Made by a program: the position numbers and the translations under genes
Shown here: in pieces, positions 25,561-33,959 of the stretch
Layout of the letters: every line of letters starts with the position of its first letter
Position numbering within the stretch: the stretch's first letter is position 1
NCBI RefSeq assembly: GCF_000717275.1
Contig: NZ_JNYV01000001.1
Span: forward strand, 620,001-684,000
DNA from: Kitasatospora arboriphila
GTDB taxonomy: Bacteria; Actinomycetota; Actinomycetes; Mycobacteriales; Mycobacteriaceae
Reading direction: 5' to 3'
DNA: 64,000 bases
The notes under the pieces: model-generated
Told to the model about the DNA's origin: nothing
What the model saw: the letters and a program-made list of their open reading frames with translations, nothing else
Database searches by the model: none

Positions 25561-25675
25561 GGGGTTGAACCTCGCGCGGCCAGGGTGTCAGCCGACTCGC
25601 GCCGTTGCTAAGAAACGTACGCCTATCTACGTTGACAATCAAGCGGAAGATTGCCGAAATGTATTGTGCCGCTTA

Positions 25676-27097
25676 TTATGCCCGATCGGTTCGCCATTCG
25701 ATGGCCACCGTTTCCTCACGGAATTTGCGGGTACCGCGGCCCGGTGGCAACAACGTGATGACTGCCAGCGCGTCGATGACGCCACGCTTGCGCGCGGTCG
25801 ACAACTCGGCCCACGCGGCGGCCACGTCCCCGTTACCGAGCAACGGCGCCACCACGTCGGTTGCGCCGGCCGCGGCTATGTCGGTCTCGAGCTGGGCCAG
25901 ACGTCCGCGCACCCGTTCGTTGACGGTGGCGAATTGTTGGCGGGTGAGCACGCCGTCGGCGTAGTCGACAGCTAGATCCTCGAGCCGGCGCCGCAAGGTA
26001 TCGGCCTCACCAGACAGATCGCGGGTGTCGGCCGCAACGGCCGGCGCGAACACCTCGAGCGCGTCGGGCCGGCTAAGACGTTCAACGATCACGGCCTCGA
26101 CGTACTCGTCGGCAGGGTCGGCCATGCGCGCCAGATGGCCGGGGTGGTCCTTGCACCGGTATGTCCGGTAGTTCCGCCGCGCGCCGCCGGCATTTACCGT
26201 TGACCCGCACCGGCACAACGCCACGCCAGTTAGTAGGGCCTGTGCGTTGTTGGCGCTGGTGCGGCGCTCTGGGGCCGTCAACAGACGCGCGGCGGCCCGG
26301 TAGGTGTCCTCGTCAACGATGGCCGGCCACTGCGCTTTGCCGACGATGTACGACTCGGGATCCTTGCGGAACTCGCCTTGGCCGCCCTCGGGCCGGTGTC
26401 GGCGCAACCCGGCGTTTCGGGGGTTGAGCAGTACGTCACGAGCACCCGAGCGTGTCCACGTGTTCGGTGACCCGTCCCGCTTCGGTTGGGTGGTGCCGAA
26501 CCCGGCCTCGTTCCACATGCGGGCCACCGCGGTGACCGGTTCGCCGCCGAGTACCGCGTCATAGCCGCGGCGGATCATGGCGGCCTCGGCCTCGCGCACC
26601 GTGGTGCCGTCACTCTCGTACCCGAACGCACGCCGACCGCCTACCCAACGGCCTTGTTTGGCCGCTTGGACCACCGCGGCGCGTTGACGGGCCGACTTAC
26701 GTTCCACCTCACCTTGCGCCACCGAGCCGAGAATGCGGGCCACCAAGCGGCCGCCATCGGTCGAGGTGTCCACGCCGTCGGCCGCGGTCACGATAACCAC
26801 CCCGGCCGCCTCACACGCCGTGAGAACGCGCTCGAGATCCGATAGCCGCCGGGTGAGCCGGTCCATGTGACGGGCCACGATGACGTCAAACTCCCCCGCC
26901 TCGACCCCGGCCATCATGCGCTCGAACGCTGGCCGCGGTTTGCGACTCGTGGCGCTCACATCGTTGTCGATGAACGTTTGTGCCACAACCCATTTACGTT
27001 GTGCCACAAGGCCCTCGACCTGCTCACGTTGGCGCTCGACACCGTACTCGGTGCCGTCGCGGTCCTGGGACTGGCGGAGATATACGGCGGTTCTCAC
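25676..27097 (-). CDS. int: Large serine integrase
   Basis: The 473-residue site-specific recombinase has a resolvase domain at residues 1-140 with nucleophile S10 (YLRQSQDRDG), R-rich active-site helix (RHMDRLTRRLSDL) and GRLVARILGSVAQGE. The recombinase domain covers about 155-265. A zinc ribbon has C295, C297 and C315 (LCRCGSTVN, YRCKDHPGH), and a coiled-coil C-terminal part includes LRRRLEDLAVDYADG. phiRv1 integrase (Rv1586c) has 469 residues. The start is a GTG overlapping the stop of truncated comM as GTGA. No strong ribosome-binding site exists, so translation may depend on comM. Confidence 0.95.
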   Translation of the reverse strand: MRTAVYLRQSQDRDGTEYGVERQREQVEGLVAQRKWVVAQTFIDNDVSATSRKPRPAFERMMAGVEAGEFDVIVARHMDRLTRRLSDLERVLTACEAAGVVIVTAADGVDTSTDGGRLVARILGSVAQGEVERKSARQRAAVVQAAKQGRWVGGRRAFGYESDGTTVREAEAAMIRRGYDAVLGGEPVTAVARMWNEAGFGTTQPKRDGSPNTWTRSGARDVLLNPRNAGLRRHRPEGGQGEFRKDPESYIVGKAQWPAIVDEDTYRAAARLLTAPERRTSANNAQALLTGVALCRCGSTVNAGGARRNYRTYRCKDHPGHLARMADPADEYVEAVIVERLSRPDALEVFAPAVAADTRDLSGEADTLRRRLEDLAVDYADGVLTRQQFATVNERVRGRLAQLETDIAAAGATDVVAPLLGNGDVAAAWAELSTARKRGVIDALAVITLLPPGRGTRKFREETVAIEWRTDRA

Positions 27098-28581
27098 ATC
27101 TGCCAGAGTAGTGCACTGGCGAGGCGAAGTGCCCGGTCGGCTCCTCGTGCCGTCACCCGCCCGTCTCGCAGGAACAGTTCGATCGGCCTGACCACCGAAC
27201 CCGGCAGGCGAAAATCACCGCGCCGCAGCACCGACCCCGGCACCTCCGCATTCGTCTGCCACCCGTGGGCGAGCCAGCGCTCGCGAGCAGCGGCCCGTGC
27301 CGCCATCACACGCTCGCGCACAACAGCGCTCGATTCCGCGGGTCCGCCCGCCAGCGCCGCTGTCCCGGGAGGATCCATCCGAACCCGGATATCGACCCGA
27401 TCCATGAGCGGCCCCGACAGCTTGCCGAGATAGCGACGACGTGCAGTGGGCGAGCACACACAGTCCACATCGTTCGCCGGAGCGCACGGGCACGGGTTGG
27501 CCGCCAGTATCAGCTGGAAGCGGGCAGGAAATCGAGCTACCCCGTCTCGGCGCGCCACTCGAACTTCGCCGTCCTCCAACGGCGTTCGCAACGTCTCGAG
27601 CACCTTGACACCGAGTTCCGCGCACTCGTCGAGGAACAGGACACCGCGGTGCGCCCGCGACACCGCACCGGGTTTGGCCATCCCCGTACCCCCGCCGATC
27701 ATCGCAGTCACCGTCGTCGAGTGATGCGGAGCGATGAACGGCGCATCACGAATCAACGGGTGATCAGTCGGCAACCCACCAGCGATCGAATGAATCGCCG
27801 TGACCTCCAACGCCTCGGCCTCGTTCAACGGCGGCAAGATCCCCGGCAACCGCCGCGCCAGCATTGTCTTCCCGATCCCCGGCGGCCCCGTCAACAACAG
27901 ATGATGCGCCCCCGCAGCAGCAACCTCCATCGCATACCGCGCCTCGTCCTGACCCACCACATCACACAGATCCGGCCCCGCCACCACCGACCGGACCGGC
28001 TCCCGCGGACCCACCGTGTCCAGCACAAACGTTCCCTTGAGCCAGGCAAGCACCTCCCGCAGATGGCTCGCCCCACCCACCTCGATCCCCGACACCAACC
28101 CCGCCTCGGCGACATTGCCCAACGGCACCACCGCATGAGTGAAACCCGCCTGCCGAGCCGCCACCACCGCAGGCAACACCCCACGCACCGGCCGAACCCG
28201 CCCGTCGAGCGCCAACTCACCCAAGAACACAGACTTCTCCAAATACGCAAGCGCATAATCATTTCCCGCAGCCAGCACCGCCAACGCCAACGCCAAGTCG
28301 TACATCGACCCCGACTTGGGCAACGTCGCAGGCGACAACGCCAACGTGATACGACCCTCCGGCCACTTCGCAACGGCGCCCTCGCCCCCGTCAACACCCT
28401 TGCTCGCCGCAGCAGTGTTGGTGATCGCGGCACGCACACGATCTTTCGCCTCCTTCAACGCCGCATCACCCAGACCCACCAGATGCACCCCCGGCAGGCC
28501 CTGACCGATCGACGCCTCGATCTCCACCACCACACCCTCGACACCATTGATCGCCACCGACCGCACCCGCCCCAACTTCAC
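27094..28581 (-). pseudogene. comM: ComM/YifB AAA+ ATPase, C-terminally truncated by the element
   Basis: Branch-migration helicase used in natural transformation (Mg-chelatase-like). The start GTG 28581 follows the yraN stop by 1 nt and gives 495 residues. It has an N-terminal LonC-like domain (GVEGVVVEIEASIGQGLPG), Walker A GPPGIGKT, Walker B VLFLDECAEL, the zinc-like Cys stretch NPCPCAPANDVDCVC and sensor regions. The last seven residues (SALLWQM) are encoded by the element; the native final 29 residues lie at 18,101-18,190. The lost part is a C-terminal helical region of the lid, so activity is doubtful but not excluded. Excision would restore the gene exactly. Confidence 0.9.
27118..27125. 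other. Attachment junction, integrase side (att)
   Basis: The comM frame reads ALRLA up to about 27,118 and then diverges into SALLWQM and a stop formed by element sequence. In intact ComM proteins LRLA is followed by WTLADL, which is found at the other end of the element (18,190). The junction lies 21-28 nt upstream of the integrase start codon. Confidence 0.7.
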
Positions 28582-28582
28582 C

Positions 28583-28963
28583 TCAGAACACCCCACGCAA
28601 ATGCGAAATCGACACCGAGTCCTTCGAATCGAGTTGCACGGCAACAACATCAAAACGCACCACCGGCCAACGCCGCCCCTGCTCACGCAGCCACACCCCC
28701 GCCAACCGACGCATCCGCTGATACTTGGCCACCGTCACCGCCTCGGCCACGTCGCCGTACAACGACCCAGTCCGTGTCTTGACCTCCACGACCACCAACG
28801 CATCACCATCGACAGCGATCACATCCAACTCCCCATAGCGGCACCGCCAATTCCGCTGCACCAGCGCCCACCCCAAACCCACGAGATACTCCGCCGCGGC
28901 GTCCTCCCCCAACTGACCCACCTCACGCCGCGAACGACGCACACCCCCACCCGACTGATCCAT
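28583..28963 (-). CDS. yraN: YraN/UPF0102 family nuclease-like protein
   Basis: The 126-residue protein from ATG 28963 (MDQSGGGVRRSRREVGQLGED) has the restriction-endonuclease-like fold markers: GEDAAAEYL, RNWRCRYGELDVIAVDGDALVVVEVKTR, quoted in part for the catalytic-type E, D and ExK residues (GELD, VEVKTR). It is the first gene of the yraN-comM-dprA operon of actinobacteria, immediately upstream of comM. An alternative start lies 8 codons upstream. Its biochemical role is unsettled. Confidence 0.88.
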   Translation of the reverse strand: MDQSGGGVRRSRREVGQLGEDAAAEYLVGLGWALVQRNWRCRYGELDVIAVDGDALVVVEVKTRTGSLYGDVAEAVTVAKYQRMRRLAGVWLREQGRRWPVVRFDVVAVQLDSKDSVSISHLRGVF

Positions 28964-29329
28964 ACCGAGAACATCCCAAACCGGCACACACCTACAGGCC
29001 CCTCAGCAGGCCGACCACCACCGGCCTGTGGACAAACCACGAACTGTGCACAAACGGACCAGAGCGCAGTTCATTTCTCCGCCGGAGACAGGCTTTGACT
29101 TTCAGGAGCATTCAGCGAGTGCGGGCAGCAAGAACAGGCGCAGACAACAGTGATGAACAGTGCTTTTGACGGAAGAATTGTTCGTTTGATCCGATTGCGG
29201 AACCCGCGCACTTCGAACTCGACATCTTCCTGACGATCGCGCGCTCATCGTGCAATTCGCGGTCGCCGCCGCCGGTTCGCGGGCGTGATCAGATCGACCG
29301 GCCCGCCGGCCGTCACCAATCGGCCCGGT
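28964..29329. other. Gap of 366 nt between yraN and the esterase gene
   Basis: No gene recognised. It should hold the promoter of the yraN-comM operon on the minus strand and the 3' end signals of the esterase gene on its left side. A GC-rich partial inverted repeat (GACCGGCC with GGCCGTC, near 29,295-29,315) sits about 15 nt after the esterase stop and may be a terminator. Base composition is more AT-rich around 29,150-29,190. Confidence 0.4.
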
Positions 29330-30400
29330 TCAGGAAGTCAACGCCGCGTTGATCATCGGCCAGGACTTGTGAAGATCGTCCTGCCAGTAACCCCAGCTGT
29401 GGGTGCCGGTTGATCGCAGATCCACTGTGGCGGGAATTCCCAACTGCTGCAATCGGTCACGCATCTTGAGTGTGCAGCGGTTGGTAGCCGTCTCGATGAC
29501 CGCGCCGACCGCGATCTGCTCGGCGAGCTTGGATCCGTTTCCGTTGATGCCGGGCCCGTCTATCACGTCGTACTGGCCGGGCAGACCCGTACCGTTCGAG
29601 ATGTAGATGGCTTTGCCGCGCAACTGCTCGGCATTCACATACGGGTCGTTGCGAACCCACTCGGGATCGGTCGGTGGGCCCCACATGTTCACCGTGTTCC
29701 CACCGCCACGGATCTCGACGGTCAGTCGGACGTAGGCCTGGCCTTCGGGGTCGCTGGTCATTGCGCAACCGCTGTACGATCCGACAGCGCGGTACAGATC
29801 AGGGGACTTCAGGGCCAGCTGGAACACCGAGGTCCCGGCCATCGAGATACCCGCGATCGCGTTGCGCCCGTTGCCGTTCAGGAGCGCATCCATCAGCGGC
29901 GGTAGCTCCTCGGTCAAATAGGTGGCCCACTTCTGGCGACCGAGTTTCGGGTCGTAATTGCGCCAATCCGCGAAGTAACTCGCCGCCCCACCCATCGGTA
30001 CCACCACATTCACGGTGCGGCCCTTGAAGAAGGATGCGATGTCGGTCTGGTCGAACCAGCTACTTCCACCGTCGCCACCAGCTGCTCCGTTGAGCAGGTA
30101 CATCGTGGGCGCAGGAGTCGACCGGTCCTGCGCCGGCAGCACCTTGACCATCAGGTCCGCGCCCATCGCGGCGGACCTCACGGTCACGTCCACGACCCCG
30201 TCGGCCTGTTCGACGACGTTCATCACACGAGAACCATCGGCCGAGGTCATGTCGCCGACAATTGGTTGCCCGTCAGGTTCGGCAATTGCCGATCCCGAGC
30301 CGAATACCGTCAGGACCAATACTGCCGCCACAAATGTGACAACAATGGTTTCTACATTTCGGTTTGTGGAACGAGGTGTACCACCGATGCGCCACTTCAC
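29330..30400 (-). CDS. Antigen 85-like secreted esterase/mycolyltransferase
   Basis: Alpha/beta hydrolase of the Ag85 family, exported (signal peptide ending near residue 40, GSAIAEPDGQ). The nucleophile elbow GISMAG places S186, preceded by the family WxxYL-EELPP stretch (KWATYLTEELPPLMDALL); the histidine is H334 in GTHSWGYW. Gly-rich MGGAASYF and the FFKGRTVNVVVP region match Ag85 and MPT51. Such enzymes transfer mycolates to trehalose or arabinogalactan, so this indicates a mycolic-acid organism. Its location, divergent from papA and an MFS exporter, suggests it could act on the product of that pathway. Confidence 0.88.
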   Translation of the reverse strand: MKWRIGGTPRSTNRNVETIVVTFVAAVLVLTVFGSGSAIAEPDGQPIVGDMTSADGSRVMNVVEQADGVVDVTVRSAAMGADLMVKVLPAQDRSTPAPTMYLLNGAAGGDGGSSWFDQTDIASFFKGRTVNVVVPMGGAASYFADWRNYDPKLGRQKWATYLTEELPPLMDALLNGNGRNAIAGISMAGTSVFQLALKSPDLYRAVGSYSGCAMTSDPEGQAYVRLTVEIRGGGNTVNMWGPPTDPEWVRNDPYVNAEQLRGKAIYISNGTGLPGQYDVIDGPGINGNGSKLAEQIAVGAVIETATNRCTLKMRDRLQQLGIPATVDLRSTGTHSWGYWQDDLHKSWPMINAALTS

Positions 30401-30578
30401 GAGAATCCTCTCTGGTGCGGAACCACAGGGTCCACCCGACAGTTGGGCACGTCAGAACCCACGGCGCCGCCACGACTTTGGGACATACAACCACGGCGCC
30501 GCTGCGCCGCGGGACGCAGACGGTACAACCCGCCCAGATTTTAAGGAAGATTTTCTGTTGTGTTAGATCTTTATTTCT

Positions 30579-30616
30579 CAACAGCTGTTGTCATCCGCTA
30601 ATCTTCGCTGTAGTTT
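30579..30616 (+). promoter_or_regulatory. Candidate papA promoter overlapped by a 12-bp palindrome; notes on gap 30,401-30,825
   Basis: TTGTCA (30588-30593), a 17-nt spacer and TAGTTT (30611-30616) make a good sigma-A-type promoter, giving a leader of about 200 nt to papA. The perfect palindrome CAACAGCTGTTG (30579-30590) overlaps the -35 hexamer, as expected for an operator. The surrounding 30,540-30,610 is markedly AT-rich for this genome. No regulator gene is adjacent, and no gene was recognised elsewhere in this gap. Confidence 0.55.
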
Positions 30617-30825
30617 CACGGGTGCACGACAACGCGACCAAGGGTCGGGCCGAGGCGTCTTTTAGACGTCGTAGCGCGGATGTCGAACAAATTACTTGAA
30701 ATGCATTTGGCATTTGTGTTGCGAATTGCCGCACACACAAAGCCGCCTGCTCGCACTCAGTGCAGCGTTACACCATTCGCCCCGGCCACCAGTGCGCTTT
30801 TGCGCTACTTCGACAGGAGCTGAAC

Positions 30826-32250
30826 ATGGTCAATTTCGGTCTGATCAACGAGTGGGAACCAGCCACGGGCCGACTCACGAGCTGGGTTGCGTCCCCTGCT
30901 TCGCTGGATGAGGCGAACGGCGCTCCGGTGCATCCCACCCCGGCCTCCCATCAGCAAGAGGAGTATCTCCTGACCGCTGCCCGGAACGAGACGGTCGGCT
31001 TCCGGTTCTCCCGATTGTGCCTGGTGGCGTTCGACTTTCAGACTCCTCTCGACGCCGATGCGATGACCCGGACGATCAACACGTTCCTCCGACGGCACGA
31101 CACCTTCCACAGCTGGTTCTCATGCGAAGCCGACGGATCGATCGTTCGGCACGTTGTCGACCCCAGCGTCATCGACTTCCGGCCCACGCCACACGGCGAG
31201 TTCGACGCCCCCGACGCAATTCGCGCGCACGTCGAGAGCGAGACCCCCGGACCGTTCAACTGGGATTGCTTCACATTCGGCACCATCGAACACGCGACCG
31301 GTTTCACCTTGTACGCGGCGTTCGACCATCTGGTGACCGACGGGATCTCGTCCGCACTCACCGTTGTCGAACTCCTGCAGCTGTATTCGAGCGAGAGTCA
31401 GGGAACACCGAGTGGTCTGGCCGACGTCGGCAGTTATGTCGAATATTGCGCCAGAGAACGCGCGGGCTCTGCCTCGTTGACGTTGGAGTCGCCTCACGTC
31501 CAGCGCTGGATCGATCTGGTCCACTCGAACGCGGGTCGGCTCCCCACCTTTCCTCTCGACCTGGGCGTCTCCAGTGCCGGCTATGCGCGCACCGCCCACC
31601 TGTCGACGACGTTGTTCAGCGAAGCCGACGCGGAGAAGTTCGCCACGGTGTGCCGTGACCACGGCGCCGCATTCACTCCCGGAGTGCTCGCGGTTGCCGC
31701 ATTGGCCAGCTATGAGTTCACCGGAGCGTCGAACTACTTCGGCCTGACCCCCAAGAGCACTCGCTCCACCCCCGCCGAGTTCAGCTCGATCGGCTGGTTC
31801 ACCAGCCTCATCCCCGTGCCGGTCACCGTGGACGAATCCTCGACCTTCACGTCCATCGTCGGAGCCGCTCAAGCCTCGTACGACTCGGGCAAAGAGCTCA
31901 CCGACGTCTCGTTCCACCGTGTGCTGCAACTTGCCGGACCAGACCACGGGGTCAATGTCGACCCTGGGTGGTCGGTGCCGATGGTCTCGTACATCGACGT
32001 CCGCAAGCTGCCGGGCGTCGATCTGTTCGACGCCATCAACACCGGGCTGTTCGGTAACCGGGGAAGCTCAGAAGAAGTCTTCCTCTGGATCAACCGTTTC
32101 AACGATGCGACAACGATCAGTCTGCTCTTCCCGGACACCGATGAGGCACACGCTTCGATCAAGTTGTACGTCGACCGGCTGTCGGAGATCTTCACCACCA
32201 TTGCTGCGCACGGCGACTACAGCCCGTCGGTGGCGGCCCTGGCGACATAA
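30826..32250 (+). CDS. PapA-type acyltransferase (condensation-domain family)
   Basis: The start ATG 30826 has AGGAG upstream and gives 474 residues. The N-terminal pattern EWEPATGRLTSWVASPASLDEA followed by PVHPTPASHQQEEYL is that of mycobacterial polyketide-associated (PapA) acyltransferases; only short parts are quoted. The catalytic HxxxDG motif is H168-LVT-D172-G. Family members esterify trehalose or diols with fatty acids. No polyketide synthase or acyl-CoA ligase is adjacent. The MFS gene starts 2 nt after the stop, so the two are one transcript. The acceptor is unknown. Confidence 0.82.
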   Translation: MVNFGLINEWEPATGRLTSWVASPASLDEANGAPVHPTPASHQQEEYLLTAARNETVGFRFSRLCLVAFDFQTPLDADAMTRTINTFLRRHDTFHSWFSCEADGSIVRHVVDPSVIDFRPTPHGEFDAPDAIRAHVESETPGPFNWDCFTFGTIEHATGFTLYAAFDHLVTDGISSALTVVELLQLYSSESQGTPSGLADVGSYVEYCARERAGSASLTLESPHVQRWIDLVHSNAGRLPTFPLDLGVSSAGYARTAHLSTTLFSEADAEKFATVCRDHGAAFTPGVLAVAALASYEFTGASNYFGLTPKSTRSTPAEFSSIGWFTSLIPVPVTVDESSTFTSIVGAAQASYDSGKELTDVSFHRVLQLAGPDHGVNVDPGWSVPMVSYIDVRKLPGVDLFDAINTGLFGNRGSSEEVFLWINRFNDATTISLLFPDTDEAHASIKLYVDRLSEIFTTIAAHGDYSPSVAALAT

Positions 32251-32252
32251 CA

Positions 32253-33959
32253 GTGTCTCTACCGGAATCTGTTGCGGTACAGCCACAACAGGCCGAGATC
32301 GCCCCGCGGCGGGCCTGGCTGGCATTTGCAGCCTGCCTGATCGCGGTGTTCATGCAGATGGTGGACACCACGATCGTCAACATCGCACTGCCGAGTCTGG
32401 CCACCGACCTGGACGCGTCCTATTCGGCGCAACTCCTCGTCGCCACGGTGTACACGCTTGCGTTCGCCTGCACCCTGATGACGAGTTCGCGTCTGGGTGA
32501 GATGTTCGGCAGGCGCCGGGTGTTCCTGATCGCACTCGCCGGCTTCACCGTGACGTCGGTGCTGTGCGGAACCGCCACCGGGGCAACCGAGTTGATTGCG
32601 CTGCGCGGTGCACAAGGCGTCAGCGCCGCCGCGGCGTCGGCACAGACGATCGCGATCATCTCCGTGTTGTTCCCGCGGGTCAAACACGGCGTGGTGTTCG
32701 GGATGTATGGCGCCACCGCGGGGGTCGCAGCGATGCTGGGGCCCATGCTCGGGGGCGGTCTCATCGCCGCCGACATCTTCGACCTGGGCTGGCGGACGAT
32801 CTTCCTCGTCAACCTCCCGCTCGGGATGATTGCCTGCGTCCTCGCCTTTCGCTATCTGCCGGACGTCAAACCCGGCGAACGGGAGCCATTGGACGTGGCG
32901 GGGATGGTGCTCTCGAGCGCGGGACTCTTCCTGCTCATCTACCCCTTGGCGCTCGGGCGCGAGAAAGACTGGCCGATATGGCTCCTCGTGATGCTTGTCG
33001 TCTCGATCGTGCTCCTGACGGTATTCGTGTTCTACGAGCGCCGACTCCAGCGCCGCGGCGGCAGCCCCCTGCTGCGACTCGATCTGTTCCACAACCGGAA
33101 CTTCACGGTCGGCGCCGTGTTGTCGCTGACGTTCTTCAGCGTCTTCGCCGCGTTCTTTTTCACCGTGTCCATCGCAGCCCAATTCGGCCTCGGCTACTCG
33201 GCGCTTCGAACAGGCGTATTGACCTTCCCTTTCGCGGTCGGTGCCGCCGTGGGTTCGTTGATCTCCCCCATCTTGGTCGGCCGCATCGGTGCCCGCACCC
33301 TGGCGCTGGGAATGGTCGCGTTCGCAGTGTGTCTCGGCTGGACCGCCATGATCATCGATCCTGCCGGTGGCTCACTGGACATCGCGGTGCTCGTGACGCC
33401 ACTGTTGATCGGCGGCGTGGGCACCGGTTTGTTCGTCGCGCCACTGCAGGCGACCATATTGTCCGGGACCACCGAATCCAATGTGGGCTCGGCATCCGGT
33501 TCCATTCCCACCATCCAGCAGATCGGGTGCTCGATCGGGCTCGCCGTGATCAGCATCGCGTTCTTCAATCAGGTTGCCGCGCAGTCGCCGTCGGCGGTGG
33601 ATCAGGCCGCCTCCTCACTGTCGCGGGGCTTGGAGACCACCTCGGTGGCTCCCCCGTTCCGGCCAGTGGTGGTCGATGAGTTCTCTCGGTGCGCGAATCT
33701 GCAGCTGTCGTCGGCACATCCGGAACAGACCCCGCCTGGGTGCGGTGCAACCGACGCTCAGAAGCCGGCGACACCGGGCGATGTGCGAGCAACGGTGGCC
33801 GCTGCTGCCGCACCGGAACTCAAGACCGCCGCACGGGAAGCCGCCGCGCATTCATTTCTCGCTGCGCTGTCGATCATCTTGTGGGCGATCGCGGCAACGG
33901 CTCTTGCGCTCGCGATGATCAGTCTCCTGCTGCGACGATCCGTAGCCGTATCCGGCTAG
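32253..33959 (+). CDS. MFS exporter, DHA2 (14-TMS, EmrB/QacA-like)
   Basis: The 568-residue transporter begins after a short cytoplasmic stretch with AWLAFAACLIAVFMQMVDTTIVNIALPSLA, whose motif D1 portion (MVDTTIVNIALP) is typical of 14-helix drug:H+ antiporters. Motif A reads GRLGEMFGRRRVF in the form SSRLGEMFGRRR, and the motif C region is GPMLGGGL. A long extracytoplasmic loop before the last helix has two cysteines (RCANLQ and PPGCGATD). Tight coupling to papA (2 nt) suggests export of an acylated lipid. Its end overlaps convergent DUF2469 by 4 nt. Confidence 0.88.
   Translation: MSLPESVAVQPQQAEIAPRRAWLAFAACLIAVFMQMVDTTIVNIALPSLATDLDASYSAQLLVATVYTLAFACTLMTSSRLGEMFGRRRVFLIALAGFTVTSVLCGTATGATELIALRGAQGVSAAAASAQTIAIISVLFPRVKHGVVFGMYGATAGVAAMLGPMLGGGLIAADIFDLGWRTIFLVNLPLGMIACVLAFRYLPDVKPGEREPLDVAGMVLSSAGLFLLIYPLALGREKDWPIWLLVMLVVSIVLLTVFVFYERRLQRRGGSPLLRLDLFHNRNFTVGAVLSLTFFSVFAAFFFTVSIAAQFGLGYSALRTGVLTFPFAVGAAVGSLISPILVGRIGARTLALGMVAFAVCLGWTAMIIDPAGGSLDIAVLVTPLLIGGVGTGLFVAPLQATILSGTTESNVGSASGSIPTIQQIGCSIGLAVISIAFFNQVAAQSPSAVDQAASSLSRGLETTSVAPPFRPVVVDEFSRCANLQLSSAHPEQTPPGCGATDAQKPATPGDVRATVAAAAAPELKTAAREAAAHSFLAALSIILWAIAATALALAMISLLLRRSVAVSG

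Larger units (their letters stand above)
18196..27120. mobile_element. phiRv1-like phage satellite integrated in comM
   Basis: About 8.9 kb bounded by the two halves of comM. Gene content from the integrase end: serine integrase, excisionase-like HTH, three small proteins, DUF3987 primase/helicase-like protein, iteron-rich origin region, WhiB-like protein, small unknowns, HNH endonuclease, HK97 major capsid protein. Two opposite-strand cargo genes lie at the far end. No portal, terminase large subunit, tail or lysis gene is present, so it cannot make virions alone. The M. tuberculosis phiRv1 element is of similar size and has the same kind of layout (forward genes, reverse capsid, primase-like gene, excisionase, serine integrase last). 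The satellite lifestyle is inference. Confidence 0.85.

Noticed and set aside
18190..27110. TCTGGC present at both element ends as the attachment core
   Set aside because: Joining at that hexamer puts the two comM halves out of frame, whereas joining at LRLA/WTLADL restores the normal ComM sequence.
27265..28782. Forward 505-codon frame opposite comM
   Set aside because: Arg/His/Gln/Pro-rich antisense shadow of comM and yraN.
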